Source of the DNA: JAFGED01 sp964551295
GTDB taxonomy: Bacteria; Chloroflexota; Anaerolineae; B4-G1
Reading direction: 5' to 3'
Assembly (NCBI GenBank): GCA_964551295.1
Contig: CAZKDJ010000217.1
Location: forward strand, 1 to 6,703
Length of the DNA stretch: 6,703 bases
The number at the start of each line of letters is the position of its first letter. Position 1 is the stretch's first letter. The notes beneath the pieces are model-generated. The model saw only the letters and a list, made by a program, of their open reading frames with translations. It was not told where the DNA came from and did not search any database. The translations under genes and the position numbers were made by a program. This document shows, in pieces, positions 1 to 6,412 of the stretch.

Positions 1-737
1 ATCCGCATCTGCTTTACCCCGGACGAGGAGGTAGGACGCGGAGTGGAAAACCTGACGCTGGATGACCTGGCTGCCTCTGTGGCGTATACCCTCGATGGTG
101 AGGATCTCGGCAGGGCGGTGCACGAGACCTTTTCGGCCGACAAGGGGGTGGTCAAGATCACGGGTGTCTCGATCCACGCGGGAATGGCCAAGGGCAAAAG
201 ATGGTCAATGCGCTGCGGCTGGCCGCCAAGCTGATCGATATGTTGCCCCAGAACACGCGCACCCCGGATACCACCGAGGGGCGCGAGGGATTCATTCACG
301 TTTATCGCCTCGGTGGCACGGCTGCCGAGGCCGAGATTCACTTCATCCTGCGCGATTTCGAGCTGGACGGGTTGGCGTCGCACGGCGAGCTACTCCGGTC
401 GGCGTGCGCGACCTTGCAGGCGGGCGAGCCGCGGGCCAAGGTCGAATGTACCATCACGGAGCAGTACCGCAATATGCGCTACTGGCTCGAAGACGACATG
501 CGCCCTGTGGAACTGATGATCGAGGCGATCAAGCGGGCGGGGATAGAGCCCGTGCTCAAGCCCATTCGCGGCGGTACGGACGGCTCCCGTCTGACGCAGA
601 TGGGGCTTCCCACGCCGAATCTGTTCACCGGCATGCAGAACGTCCACGGCCCCTTGGAGTGGGTCAGCTTGCAGGATATGGCCAAGGCTGCCCAGGTGTG
701 CGTGAATCTGGTGCAGTTGTGGGCGGAACGGGAATAG
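1..737 (+). pseudogene. pepT: Peptidase T (tripeptide aminopeptidase), 5' end outside window, frameshifted
   Basis: M20-family zinc peptidase that removes the N-terminal residue from tripeptides in the cytoplasm. The first frame, open from base 1, carries PDEEVGRG (residues 7-14; catalytic Glu and a metal-ligand Glu in the family), AYTLDG (28-33; metal-ligand Asp) and SIHAG...AKGK (57-66). Family members continue AKGK-MVNAL, but here the frame turns into RWSM and stops at 232-234. The expected MVNALRLAAKL resumes at 201 in the -1 frame and runs for 178 codons to TAG at 735-737. That part holds YRNMR, RGGTDG (residues 123-128) and NVHGPLEW, whose His149 is the last metal ligand. The two halves together match the C-terminal ~245 residues of a ~410-residue enzyme. 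Either one base is missing or two are extra next to the AAAA run at 196-199. The rest is intact, so a recent mutation or a sequencing error is likelier than old decay. A terminator follows. Confidence 0.87.
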
Positions 738-757
738 GACGTTAGTTACATCGTTGG

Positions 758-785
758 GCCGCGGAGTTCACTCCGCGGCTTTTTT
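758..785 (+). terminator. Rho-independent terminator after peptidase T
   Basis: A perfect 9-bp GC-rich stem (758-766 GCCGCGGAG with 771-779 CTCCGCGGC) closes a TTCA tetraloop and is followed directly by six T (780-785). It lies 20 bases after the peptidase T stop and 25 bases before the next operator, so it isolates the peptidase gene from the downstream unit. Confidence 0.93.
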
Positions 786-810
786 GTTGCGTGTGATGTG
801 ATGCAAACTC

Positions 811-843
811 GATAGCTACCTGTTAGCCAGCCGATAGGCAGCC
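811..843 (+). promoter_or_regulatory. Operator A: three 11-bp direct repeats
   Basis: Boxes GATAG (811-815), GTTAG (822-826) and GATAG (833-837) stand exactly 11 bp apart, on the same face of the helix. The second and third 11-mers also share an AGCC end (829-832 and 840-843). A matching array with the same spacing lies at 5060-5092 ahead of the adaptor gene. Such 11-bp direct repeats are the usual site for OmpR/PhoB-family response regulators; the identity of the regulator is inference. The last box overlaps where a -35 element would be, and no TTGACA-like hexamer is seen there. Confidence 0.7.
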
Positions 844-855
844 TTTGATGGGGTA

Positions 856-865
856 TGGTATCGTA
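856..865 (+). promoter_or_regulatory. Extended -10 element of promoter A
   Basis: TGGTATCGTA fits an extended -10 (TGn followed by TATCGT, four of six matches to TATAAT). It starts 23 bases after the third operator box begins, and the identical decamer sits at the identical distance in promoter B (5105-5114). Transcription would begin near 870-872, giving a leader of about 30 bases before the start codon at 900. An overlapping TATCAT (864-869) is a closer match to TATAAT but is not conserved in copy B. Confidence 0.55.
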
Positions 866-899
866 TCATTGGGTAAAAACGGGTCTCTGGAGGAAGAAA

Positions 900-1613
900 A
901 TGAGCAGAAAACTTTCGATCGTGATCAGTGTGGCTTTGATTGTTATGGGGATGGTATCCCTGATGTTCACTTTCGTCGGCGCCTTCTTTGGCTTCCGGGT
1001 GTGGCAGCTCTGGCCGTTGATCGTCGTCGCCGCCGGGCTGGCCTTTGTGCTGCCGCCGCTGCTGGTGTGCGGCAAGCGTGGTCTGGGCGGGTTGTTCATC
1101 CCGGGGCTGCCGGTGCTGACCAACGGCTGCATCTTGCTCTTTACGAGCGTCACGGGCTGGTGGGGCGCGTGGGCGTGGTTATGGCCGCTGGAGGTGATCG
1201 GCGTGGCGCTGGGATTCCTTTTCGCCGCAATTAAAATGCGCGTGATCTGGCTGCTGATCCCTACGATCATCGTCGGCGCCAATGGCCTGCTGCTCCAATT
1301 CTGCGCGCTCACCGGCTGGTGGGCCGTGTGGGCGGTGGCGTGGGCCATCGAGCCGCTGGCGCTTGGGCTGGCGCTATTGGCGGTGAATCTCAAGCAGCGT
1401 TCGCCGGGGCTCTTGGTCGCCGGTGTGGTGATGTGCGCGTTGGCCGTGGTGGGCGCGGTCGAGTCGCTGGCCATCGTGGCGATGACGGTGTTCCTGCCGG
1501 TGTGGTGGCTGTGGAAGTTTTTAGGCCCCGTCACACTTATTCTGGTCGGCGTTGGCCTGCTGATCTGGGGCCTGATGCGCCGCACGCCGGCGGCTGCCGT
1601 GGCGGCGAGTTGA
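900..1613 (+). CDS. Polytopic membrane protein with four internal repeats
   Basis: A 237-residue, almost wholly hydrophobic protein predicted to sit in the cytoplasmic membrane with about eight membrane segments. It is built from four related ~55-residue units (about 1-60, 61-114, 115-167, 168-228). Each has a Trp-rich turn leading into a hydrophobic helix: VWQLWPLIV (34-42), WAWLWPLEV (91-99), WAVAWAIEP (144-152) and VWWLWKFLGPV (201-211). Units 2 and 3 are the closest pair, both reading IP..., NG..L, TGWW, then a helix ending in K.R or KQR. The WPLIVVAAGL-type segments recall the small LiaI/LiaF-like membrane regions of envelope-stress proteins, but that link is inference. The ATG at 900 is chosen because GGAGGA (889-894) precedes it by five bases; an in-frame ATG at 855 lies inside the promoter. 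It is the first gene of unit A, 47 bases before the DUF2807 gene. Confidence 0.85.
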   Translation: MSRKLSIVISVALIVMGMVSLMFTFVGAFFGFRVWQLWPLIVVAAGLAFVLPPLLVCGKRGLGGLFIPGLPVLTNGCILLFTSVTGWWGAWAWLWPLEVIGVALGFLFAAIKMRVIWLLIPTIIVGANGLLLQFCALTGWWAVWAVAWAIEPLALGLALLAVNLKQRSPGLLVAGVVMCALAVVGAVESLAIVAMTVFLPVWWLWKFLGPVTLILVGVGLLIWGLMRRTPAAAVAAS

Positions 1614-1660
1614 AACCTGTTGGGATGTTCTGCGTACATAAAAACGGTGGGAGGATAAAG

Positions 1661-2533
1661 ATGAAACGTACAGGATTGATCGTTGGAATGGTGATGGCAC
1701 TCGTGGTGCTTGGTAGCATGGCTTGTTGTGGGGTTGGCTGTGGTGAGGCAGGCTTTGGTGCGGTGTACGGATCGGGCCACGTGGTCGAAAAGACGTTCGA
1801 GGTGAGCGATTTCAGCGGCGTGGATTTGATGACCGTTGGCGACCTGTACATCGAAATGGGTGAGGAAGAGAGCCTGCGCATAGAGGCTGAGGACAACTTG
1901 ATTGAGTACTTTTTGGTCGAGGTCGCGGGCGGTACGTTGAAAATCGACACAAGGCCATCCGTTCTCTTTTCTGCCAAGAGACCGATCAAGTTCTATCTGA
2001 CTGCCAAGAAACTGGACACGATCGTCCTCTCCGGCAGCGGCAACATTGACGCGCCGGACTTGGAGGAGGAGCGGATCTCGATCATCATCAATGGCTCCGG
2101 CGATCTGCAGGCGGACGACCTAAGCGCAGACAAAATCACACTCAAGGTCAGCGGCTCGGGCAACCTGGATGTCGAGAGCAGCCAAACAGGGCGACAAGAG
2201 ATTGACGTCAGCGGCTCCGGCGACGTGCGGATCGACGATCTGGAGGCGGACGAGTTGCAAGTGCGCATCGATGGCTCGGGCAACGTGCGGATATCGGGCG
2301 GCGAGGTCGATGAGCAGCGGATCTCGGTCTATGGTTCTGGCGATTATCGCGCCCGTAATCTGGCGAGCGAGGGATCCGACGTGACCCTCACCGGCAGTGG
2401 CTCGGCAGACGTCCGGGTGAGCGAGCGGCTGGAGACCGAGATCACCGGCAGCGGCGACGTGAGCTACATTGGCAACCCCGACATCTCGCGGACGATCACC
2501 GGGTCGGGGGATTTGGTGAGCGTTGGGGATTAG
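1661..2533 (+). CDS. DUF2807 (head-GIN) secreted/lipid-anchored beta-solenoid protein
   Basis: A 290-residue exported protein. Residues 1-21 form a signal peptide (Lys-Arg, then a hydrophobic core), followed by Cys22, Cys23 and Cys27. A lipid anchor is possible, but the sequence before Cys22 (GSMA) is not a standard lipobox. Residues 37-85 carry the family opening (GSG.VV...FEVSDFSGVDL...G.L.IE.GEEESL.IEAEDNL). The rest is a right-handed beta-solenoid-like repeat with GSG motifs starting at residues 125, 145, 165, 185, 205, 225 and 245, exactly 20 apart, then 263 and 281. No enzyme residues are recognised. Family members are surface or periplasmic proteins of unknown biochemical role, often near envelope-stress genes. 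The start is supported by GGGAGG (1649-1654), six bases upstream. It is the second gene of unit A, with six bases to the permease. Confidence 0.9.
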   Translation: MKRTGLIVGMVMALVVLGSMACCGVGCGEAGFGAVYGSGHVVEKTFEVSDFSGVDLMTVGDLYIEMGEEESLRIEAEDNLIEYFLVEVAGGTLKIDTRPSVLFSAKRPIKFYLTAKKLDTIVLSGSGNIDAPDLEEERISIIINGSGDLQADDLSADKITLKVSGSGNLDVESSQTGRQEIDVSGSGDVRIDDLEADELQVRIDGSGNVRISGGEVDEQRISVYGSGDYRARNLASEGSDVTLTGSGSADVRVSERLETEITGSGDVSYIGNPDISRTITGSGDLVSVGD

Positions 2534-2539
2534 AGATTG

Positions 2540-4924
2540 ATGATGGGGGTAACCTGGCGTAAGGTTTGGCGAGATCTGTGGCACAACAAGGCGCGCACCG
2601 CTCTGGTCGTCCTGGCGACGGCGGCGGGGGTCTTCTCTTTGGGCATGACGTTTGGCATGGCCGGCCTGATGCGCCAAAAGATGATCCAGGCGCATCGCTC
2701 GACGGTCATGGCGCACCTGCGGTTTTGGACGGCGAGCGTGTTCCAGCAAGACGTGCTGGAGACGATCGCGCGTGACCCAGAGATTGCAGATGTGGAGGCT
2801 GTCGCCGGGGGCGAGTTCCGCTGGCGGCTGGCGGACGAGATCGAGTGGCGCACCGCGGACCTGGAGGCCCGCCCGGACTATGAGGGGCAGCGCATGAACC
2901 GGGCCGAGCTGCTGGAAGGGGACTGGCCCACCGGACGCGCGCTGGTCGCGGAGCGCCTGTCGGCCGAGTTCTACGACATCGGACCCGGCACGACGATCGT
3001 CGTCGATTTCGGGCCACGGGAGCGGCGGTTGCCCGTGTCCGGCGTCGCGCGCGGGCAAATCGTGCTCCCGCCGCAGTTCAGCGACGTGGCCACTTTTTAC
3101 GTCACGCCGGAGACGCTGGCGTGGCTGACGGGCCAACCGGAGGGATACAACGGACTCTTTGCCCGATTGGAGTCGTTCAGCCAGGAGGGGGCTGAGGAAG
3201 CCGCGCAGCGGAGCGGGCAGCGGCTGGAGCTTATGGGATTGGCCAGGACGGGCGAGGGTTACTTTATCACCGACCCCGACGTCCATTGGGCGCAGGAGCA
3301 GCTCGATACGATGCTGCTGGGTATGGCGGTGATGGGCGTGATTTCGTTGGGGCTGAGCGCCTTTCTGATCATCAATACGATGAACGCCGTCATCGTGCAG
3401 CAGGTGTGGCAGATGGGCGTGATGAAGGTCGTCGGTGCGACGTTTTGGCGCGTGGCGCGCATCTACCTGGCGACGGCCTTGGTCTATGGCGCGTTGGCTA
3501 TTCTGTTGGCCGTGCCGCCCTCGGCTTTCGCCGCCTACGCCATATCAGCCTGGTCGCTCGATCTGTTCAACGTGCCTTTTGACTCTTTCGAGATCGTGCC
3601 GTTCGCCTTGCTGGTCCAGGTCGTCGTGGGATTGGCCGTGCCCCTGCTGGCGGCCCTCGTGCCGGTGACCGCTGGCGCGCGCACGACGGCGCGCAAGGCG
3701 ATCGGCACGCGTGGACTGGGAGGCGGGTTTGGACGCGGCCTGCTCGACCAAGTGGTGGCGCGTGTGCGTCGGCTGCCGCGCCCGCTGATGCTCAGCCTGC
3801 GCAACACGTTCCGGCGCAAGGGGCGCATCGCGCTGACGCTGGCCACCCTGGCGCTCGGCGGCGCGATGTTCATCGTCATCATCAGTGTGCGAGATTCGAT
3901 GAACGCCACCTTTGACGCGCTGCTGGCCGATTTTGGTCACGACGTGATGGTCAGCTTCGATCGCCCGCAGCGGGCAGAGCGATTGGTGGAAGTGGCCGGG
4001 GGTGTGTCCGGCGTGGCGCGCGTGGAGGTTTGGAGCGGCGCGTGGGCCTCGATGTCGTTGGACGAGGGCGGCAAGCGCCAGGCGTATCTGTGGGGTGTGC
4101 CGTCCGATTCTGCAATGTTCAGCCCGCGCATCGTCGCGGGGCGTGGGCTCGTTCCCGGAGACGGCCGTGCGATACTGCTCAACACAAAAATCGCCGAGGA
4201 TGAGGGCATCCGGCTCGGTGATCGGATCGAGCTCGCCGTCGGCGAGAGAGAATCGACCTGGACGGTGGTGGGGTTGGTGCTCAACATGCACAACAACCAG
4301 CGCGAGAACTTTTGCCCGCTGGACGCGCTGGCGTGGGAGATTGGCAGTGTCAACCGGGGCAATGTCCTGATGGTCGAGACCAAGTTGCACGACCTGGCGA
4401 CGCAGCAGCAGCAGGTGGCGCGCGAGTTGGATCGGGCTTTGACCGCGTACCGGATCGATACCGATCGCGTGGCGACCGCCATCGAGGAGCGCGAGACCGA
4501 GCGCTCGATGTTTCAGGGCATGGTCGGTATTATGCTGTCTATGGCTGTCATGGCGGCCGCGGTGGGCGGTTTAGGGCTGGCGAGCACCATGTCGATCAAC
4601 GTGGTCGAGCGCGGGCGCGAGATTGGCGTGATGCGCGCCACCGGTGCCACGTCGCCGGCCGTGGCCGGGATATTTATCGGCGAGGGAGTGCTGGTGGGGG
4701 TGTTGAGCTGGCTGCTGGCCGTGCCCATCAGCTACCCTGGCGCGCTGTTCTTTAGTGACGCGCTCGGCGATTCGTTGATCAACATTCCGCTTGAATTCAC
4801 CTATTCGGTGGACGGGGTGGGGTTCTGGCTGCTGATCGTGGTGGTCCTCTCGGCGCTGGCGAGTTTGTGGCCGGCTTTGCAGGCCACACGGGTTAGTGTA
4901 CGTGAGTCGTTGGCATACGAGTAG
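2540..4924 (+). CDS. ABC transporter permease with two MacB/FtsX units
   Basis: A 794-residue membrane subunit of a type VII (MacB/FtsX/LolC-like) ABC transporter, which uses cytoplasmic ATP hydrolysis to drive extracytoplasmic movements. The layout is duplicated. Helix ~21-45, an outside domain ~46-255 and three helices at ~257-280, 305-330 and 355-378 form the first half; helix ~430-450, an outside domain ~451-655 and helices ~657-683, 708-735 and 760-783 form the second. The FtsX coupling signature is clear in the second copy (VVERGREIGVMRATGA, 688-703) and weaker in the first (VQQVWQMGVMKVVGA, 286-300). The C-terminus ATRVSVRESLAYE is typical of the family. The start is ATG at 2540 or 2543, with TTG at 2537 also in frame; only a weak GGGGA lies upstream, so coupling to the preceding gene is likely. 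No ATPase gene adjoins it. Substrate unknown. Confidence 0.93.
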   Translation: MMGVTWRKVWRDLWHNKARTALVVLATAAGVFSLGMTFGMAGLMRQKMIQAHRSTVMAHLRFWTASVFQQDVLETIARDPEIADVEAVAGGEFRWRLADEIEWRTADLEARPDYEGQRMNRAELLEGDWPTGRALVAERLSAEFYDIGPGTTIVVDFGPRERRLPVSGVARGQIVLPPQFSDVATFYVTPETLAWLTGQPEGYNGLFARLESFSQEGAEEAAQRSGQRLELMGLARTGEGYFITDPDVHWAQEQLDTMLLGMAVMGVISLGLSAFLIINTMNAVIVQQVWQMGVMKVVGATFWRVARIYLATALVYGALAILLAVPPSAFAAYAISAWSLDLFNVPFDSFEIVPFALLVQVVVGLAVPLLAALVPVTAGARTTARKAIGTRGLGGGFGRGLLDQVVARVRRLPRPLMLSLRNTFRRKGRIALTLATLALGGAMFIVIISVRDSMNATFDALLADFGHDVMVSFDRPQRAERLVEVAGGVSGVARVEVWSGAWASMSLDEGGKRQAYLWGVPSDSAMFSPRIVAGRGLVPGDGRAILLNTKIAEDEGIRLGDRIELAVGERESTWTVVGLVLNMHNNQRENFCPLDALAWEIGSVNRGNVLMVETKLHDLATQQQQVARELDRALTAYRIDTDRVATAIEERETERSMFQGMVGIMLSMAVMAAAVGGLGLASTMSINVVERGREIGVMRATGATSPAVAGIFIGEGVLVGVLSWLLAVPISYPGALFFSDALGDSLINIPLEFTYSVDGVGFWLLIVVVLSALASLWPALQATRVSVRESLAYE

Positions 4925-4954
4925 GCTCTGATGAGCGATTCACGCGACGGCACT

Positions 4955-5008
4955 CTGAGCGGAGCGAAGAGTCTCCCAAGAATGGCTGAGATTCCTCGCT
5001 CCGCTCGG
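4955..5008. repeat. Long imperfect palindrome, REP/MITE-like dispersed repeat
   Basis: CTGAGCGGAGCGA (4955-4967) pairs with TCGCTCCGCTCGG (4996-5008; 13 pairs, one G-T). After one A-C mismatch (4968/4995), GAGTCTC (4969-4975) pairs with GAGATTC (4988-4994; seven pairs, one G-T). The result is a 21-step hairpin with a 12-base loop. The GAGCGGAGCGA/TCGCTCCGCTC core resembles a palindromic repeat I recall as common between genes of many bacterial genomes and often mistranslated as peptides such as HSERSEESQ. No T tract follows, so a terminator role is less likely. It lies between the permease stop and operator B. Confidence 0.72.
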
Positions 5009-5059
5009 AATGACGTGCGGAGGAAGTGTGCTTGCCCATCACGGTTCTGATAAGCACTT

Positions 5060-5092
5060 GATAGTCTCCCGTTAGCTGGGCGATAGGCAGCA
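5060..5092 (+). promoter_or_regulatory. Operator B: three 11-bp direct repeats
   Basis: GATAG (5060-5064), GTTAG (5071-5075) and GATAG (5082-5086) repeat the array of operator A at the same 11-bp steps. CGATAGGCAGC (5081-5091) is identical to 832-842, while most bases between the boxes have diverged, which argues for selection on the boxes themselves. TTGATA at 5058-5063 could be read as a -35 hexamer, but the matching site in copy A (809-814) is TCGATA. Confidence 0.7.
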
Positions 5093-5104
5093 ACTTTTGG
5101 GATG

Positions 5105-5114
5105 TGGTATCGTA
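5105..5114 (+). promoter_or_regulatory. Extended -10 element of promoter B
   Basis: TGGTATCGTA is identical to 856-865 and stands at the same distance from the operator boxes. The predicted start of transcription is near 5119-5121, giving a leader of about 33 bases before the GTG start of the adaptor gene. An ECF-sigma type reading (GGCAGC plus CGTA) is possible, but the 19-base gap is longer than usual. Confidence 0.55.
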
Positions 5115-5152
5115 GTACAGAATGGCAATCTAGAACTTGCAGGAGGATAAAA

Positions 5153-6313
5153 GTGAAGAAGGAACGTGTACTCATAGGATTGGTGTTGGTAGCGGCGGCG
5201 GGGCTGTTGGCCGGGTGCGGTGGCGCTGCGGCAGCATCGGAGCCCACCGATATCCCGGTGGTGGCCGACGCGTCGAGCGACGTCGTGGTGGCCGAGGCCG
5301 TGATTGAGCCCGCCCGCTCGGAGGAACTGAGCTTTGAGATGAGCGGCAAGGTCGTCGAGGTGCTGGTGGTGGAGGGCGACGTGGTGAAAGCTGGCGACGT
5401 CATTGCCCGTCTGGAGACGGAGGACCTCGACCGGGCGCTGGCGAACGCCGACCTGAGCCTGCGCCAGGCCCAACTGCGGCTGGAGCGGCTGGAAAAGCCG
5501 CCGGAGGAGCGCGACGTGGCGTCGGCCGAGGCGGCCATCGTCGACGCCCAAGCGGCGTACGGAGAGGCGGTCAAGCAGCTGACGCTGACCGAGCATAGCC
5601 AGGCCACGGGCGACGACGTACGCGCGGCGCGCTACGCCCGCGATGAGGCGTACCGACTGTACCAGGACCTGGTGGCCAAGCGGGACCGGGGTGTGGAGCA
5701 CATCGGCGACAGCGTGGTGGCGCGGGCGCACGACGCCTACCTGGATGCCGAGGGACGCTATAACCGGGCGGTGGAGAACGCCGAGTTCCAGTTGCTGTCG
5801 GCGCGCAACGCGGTGAACCAGGCACATCGCGCGGTCGAGCAGGCGGAGCGGGACCTGGAGGCGGCGCTGGAGGAGCCGGACGCGCTGGATCTGCAGGCGG
5901 CCCGTTTGGACATCGAGGCGGCGGCGCTGGCGCTGGAGGAGGCGGAGAGCGCGCTGGCGGATGCCCGGCTAGAGGCGCCTTTCGACGGGACGGTGACGAC
6001 GCTGAACATCGACGTCGGGGACACGATCGGTGCGGGTCAATCGGCGCTGGTGCTGGCGACACTGGATCAATTGCAGGCGGTGACGAAGGACCTGACGGAG
6101 CTGGACGTGGTGCGCGTGGAGGTGGGGCAGGAGGTGGTGGTCAGCGTGGACGCACTGCCGGACGAGGTTTTTGCAGGCACAGTGCGCGAGATCGCGCTGC
6201 AGCCGGGTGACTATCGCGGCGACGTGGTGTACGCGGTGACGGTCGACTTGGCTGACGACCACTCTCCACTGTACTGGGGCATGACGGCGCTGGTGGAGAT
6301 TCAGGCGCAGTGA
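5153..6313 (+). CDS. Lipoprotein membrane-fusion/adaptor subunit (MacA/HlyD type)
   Basis: A 386-residue adaptor that, in this family, stands on the outer face of the membrane beside an ABC or RND pump. The signal peptide ends in a clear lipobox, LLAGC, with Cys22 the lipid-bearing residue. Residues ~58-90 form the first half of the lipoyl (biotinyl-like) domain (GKVVEVLVVEGDVVKAGDVIARLE). About 91-288 is a long Ala/Glu/Arg-rich helical hairpin. Residues ~289-325 give the second lipoyl half (ARLEAPFDGTVTTLNIDVGD), and ~326-384 form a beta-barrel-like domain. The start is GTG 5153, with AGGAGG (5141-5146) six bases upstream; the in-frame ATG at 5102 lies in the promoter. It probably serves the permease encoded just upstream, although it has its own promoter with the same operator as unit A. 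No outer-membrane channel gene is seen, which fits a single-membrane organism such as a Chloroflexota. Confidence 0.92.
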   Translation: MKKERVLIGLVLVAAAGLLAGCGGAAAASEPTDIPVVADASSDVVVAEAVIEPARSEELSFEMSGKVVEVLVVEGDVVKAGDVIARLETEDLDRALANADLSLRQAQLRLERLEKPPEERDVASAEAAIVDAQAAYGEAVKQLTLTEHSQATGDDVRAARYARDEAYRLYQDLVAKRDRGVEHIGDSVVARAHDAYLDAEGRYNRAVENAEFQLLSARNAVNQAHRAVEQAERDLEAALEEPDALDLQAARLDIEAAALALEEAESALADARLEAPFDGTVTTLNIDVGDTIGAGQSALVLATLDQLQAVTKDLTELDVVRVEVGQEVVVSVDALPDEVFAGTVREIALQPGDYRGDVVYAVTVDLADDHSPLYWGMTALVEIQAQ

Positions 6314-6345
6314 TGTCGCGTGCCTGCGCGATTGTGAAACGATAC

Positions 6346-6383
6346 CCTCCCGCAGGCCGTGTTTTCTCCAGACCTGCGGGAGG
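6346..6383 (+). other. Perfect 11-bp stem-loop between adaptor and small membrane gene
   Basis: CCTCCCGCAGG (6346-6356) pairs perfectly with CCTGCGGGAGG (6373-6383) around a 16-base loop. It starts 32 bases after the adaptor stop. No run of T follows (TTGGTTG), so it is not a standard terminator. It may weaken read-through or protect the 3' end of the adaptor message. Confidence 0.7.
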
Positions 6384-6412
6384 TTGGTTGAACAGCGAGA
6401 GGTGGAATGCCA

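Noticed and set aside
195..203. Programmed -1 frameshift in peptidase T
   Set aside because: There is no X XXY YYZ heptamer, no clear downstream pseudoknot, and the enzyme family is not known to use recoding.
855..899. Upstream ATG extension of the repeat membrane protein
   Set aside because: It overlaps the predicted -10 element and lacks a ribosome site; the ATG at 900 has GGAGGA at good spacing.
866..1780. A 304-codon open frame on the minus strand
   Set aside because: It is the complement of the repeat membrane gene and the start of the next gene; the translation is low in complexity (Thr/Ala/His-rich), with no family motif, and a ribosome-site-backed + strand gene explains the region.
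2120..3286. A 388-codon open frame on the minus strand
   Set aside because: It spans two recognised + strand genes (DUF2807 and permease) and has an Arg/His/Pro-rich shadow composition typical of GC-rich DNA.
4931..5050. A 39-residue open frame (MSDSRDG...) after the permease
   Set aside because: No ribosome site, and most of it translates the palindromic repeat, giving the familiar spurious EIPRSARND peptide.
5102..5152. Upstream ATG extension of the adaptor lipoprotein
   Set aside because: It would put 17 polar residues before the signal peptide and lies in the promoter; GTG 5153 has AGGAGG six bases before it.
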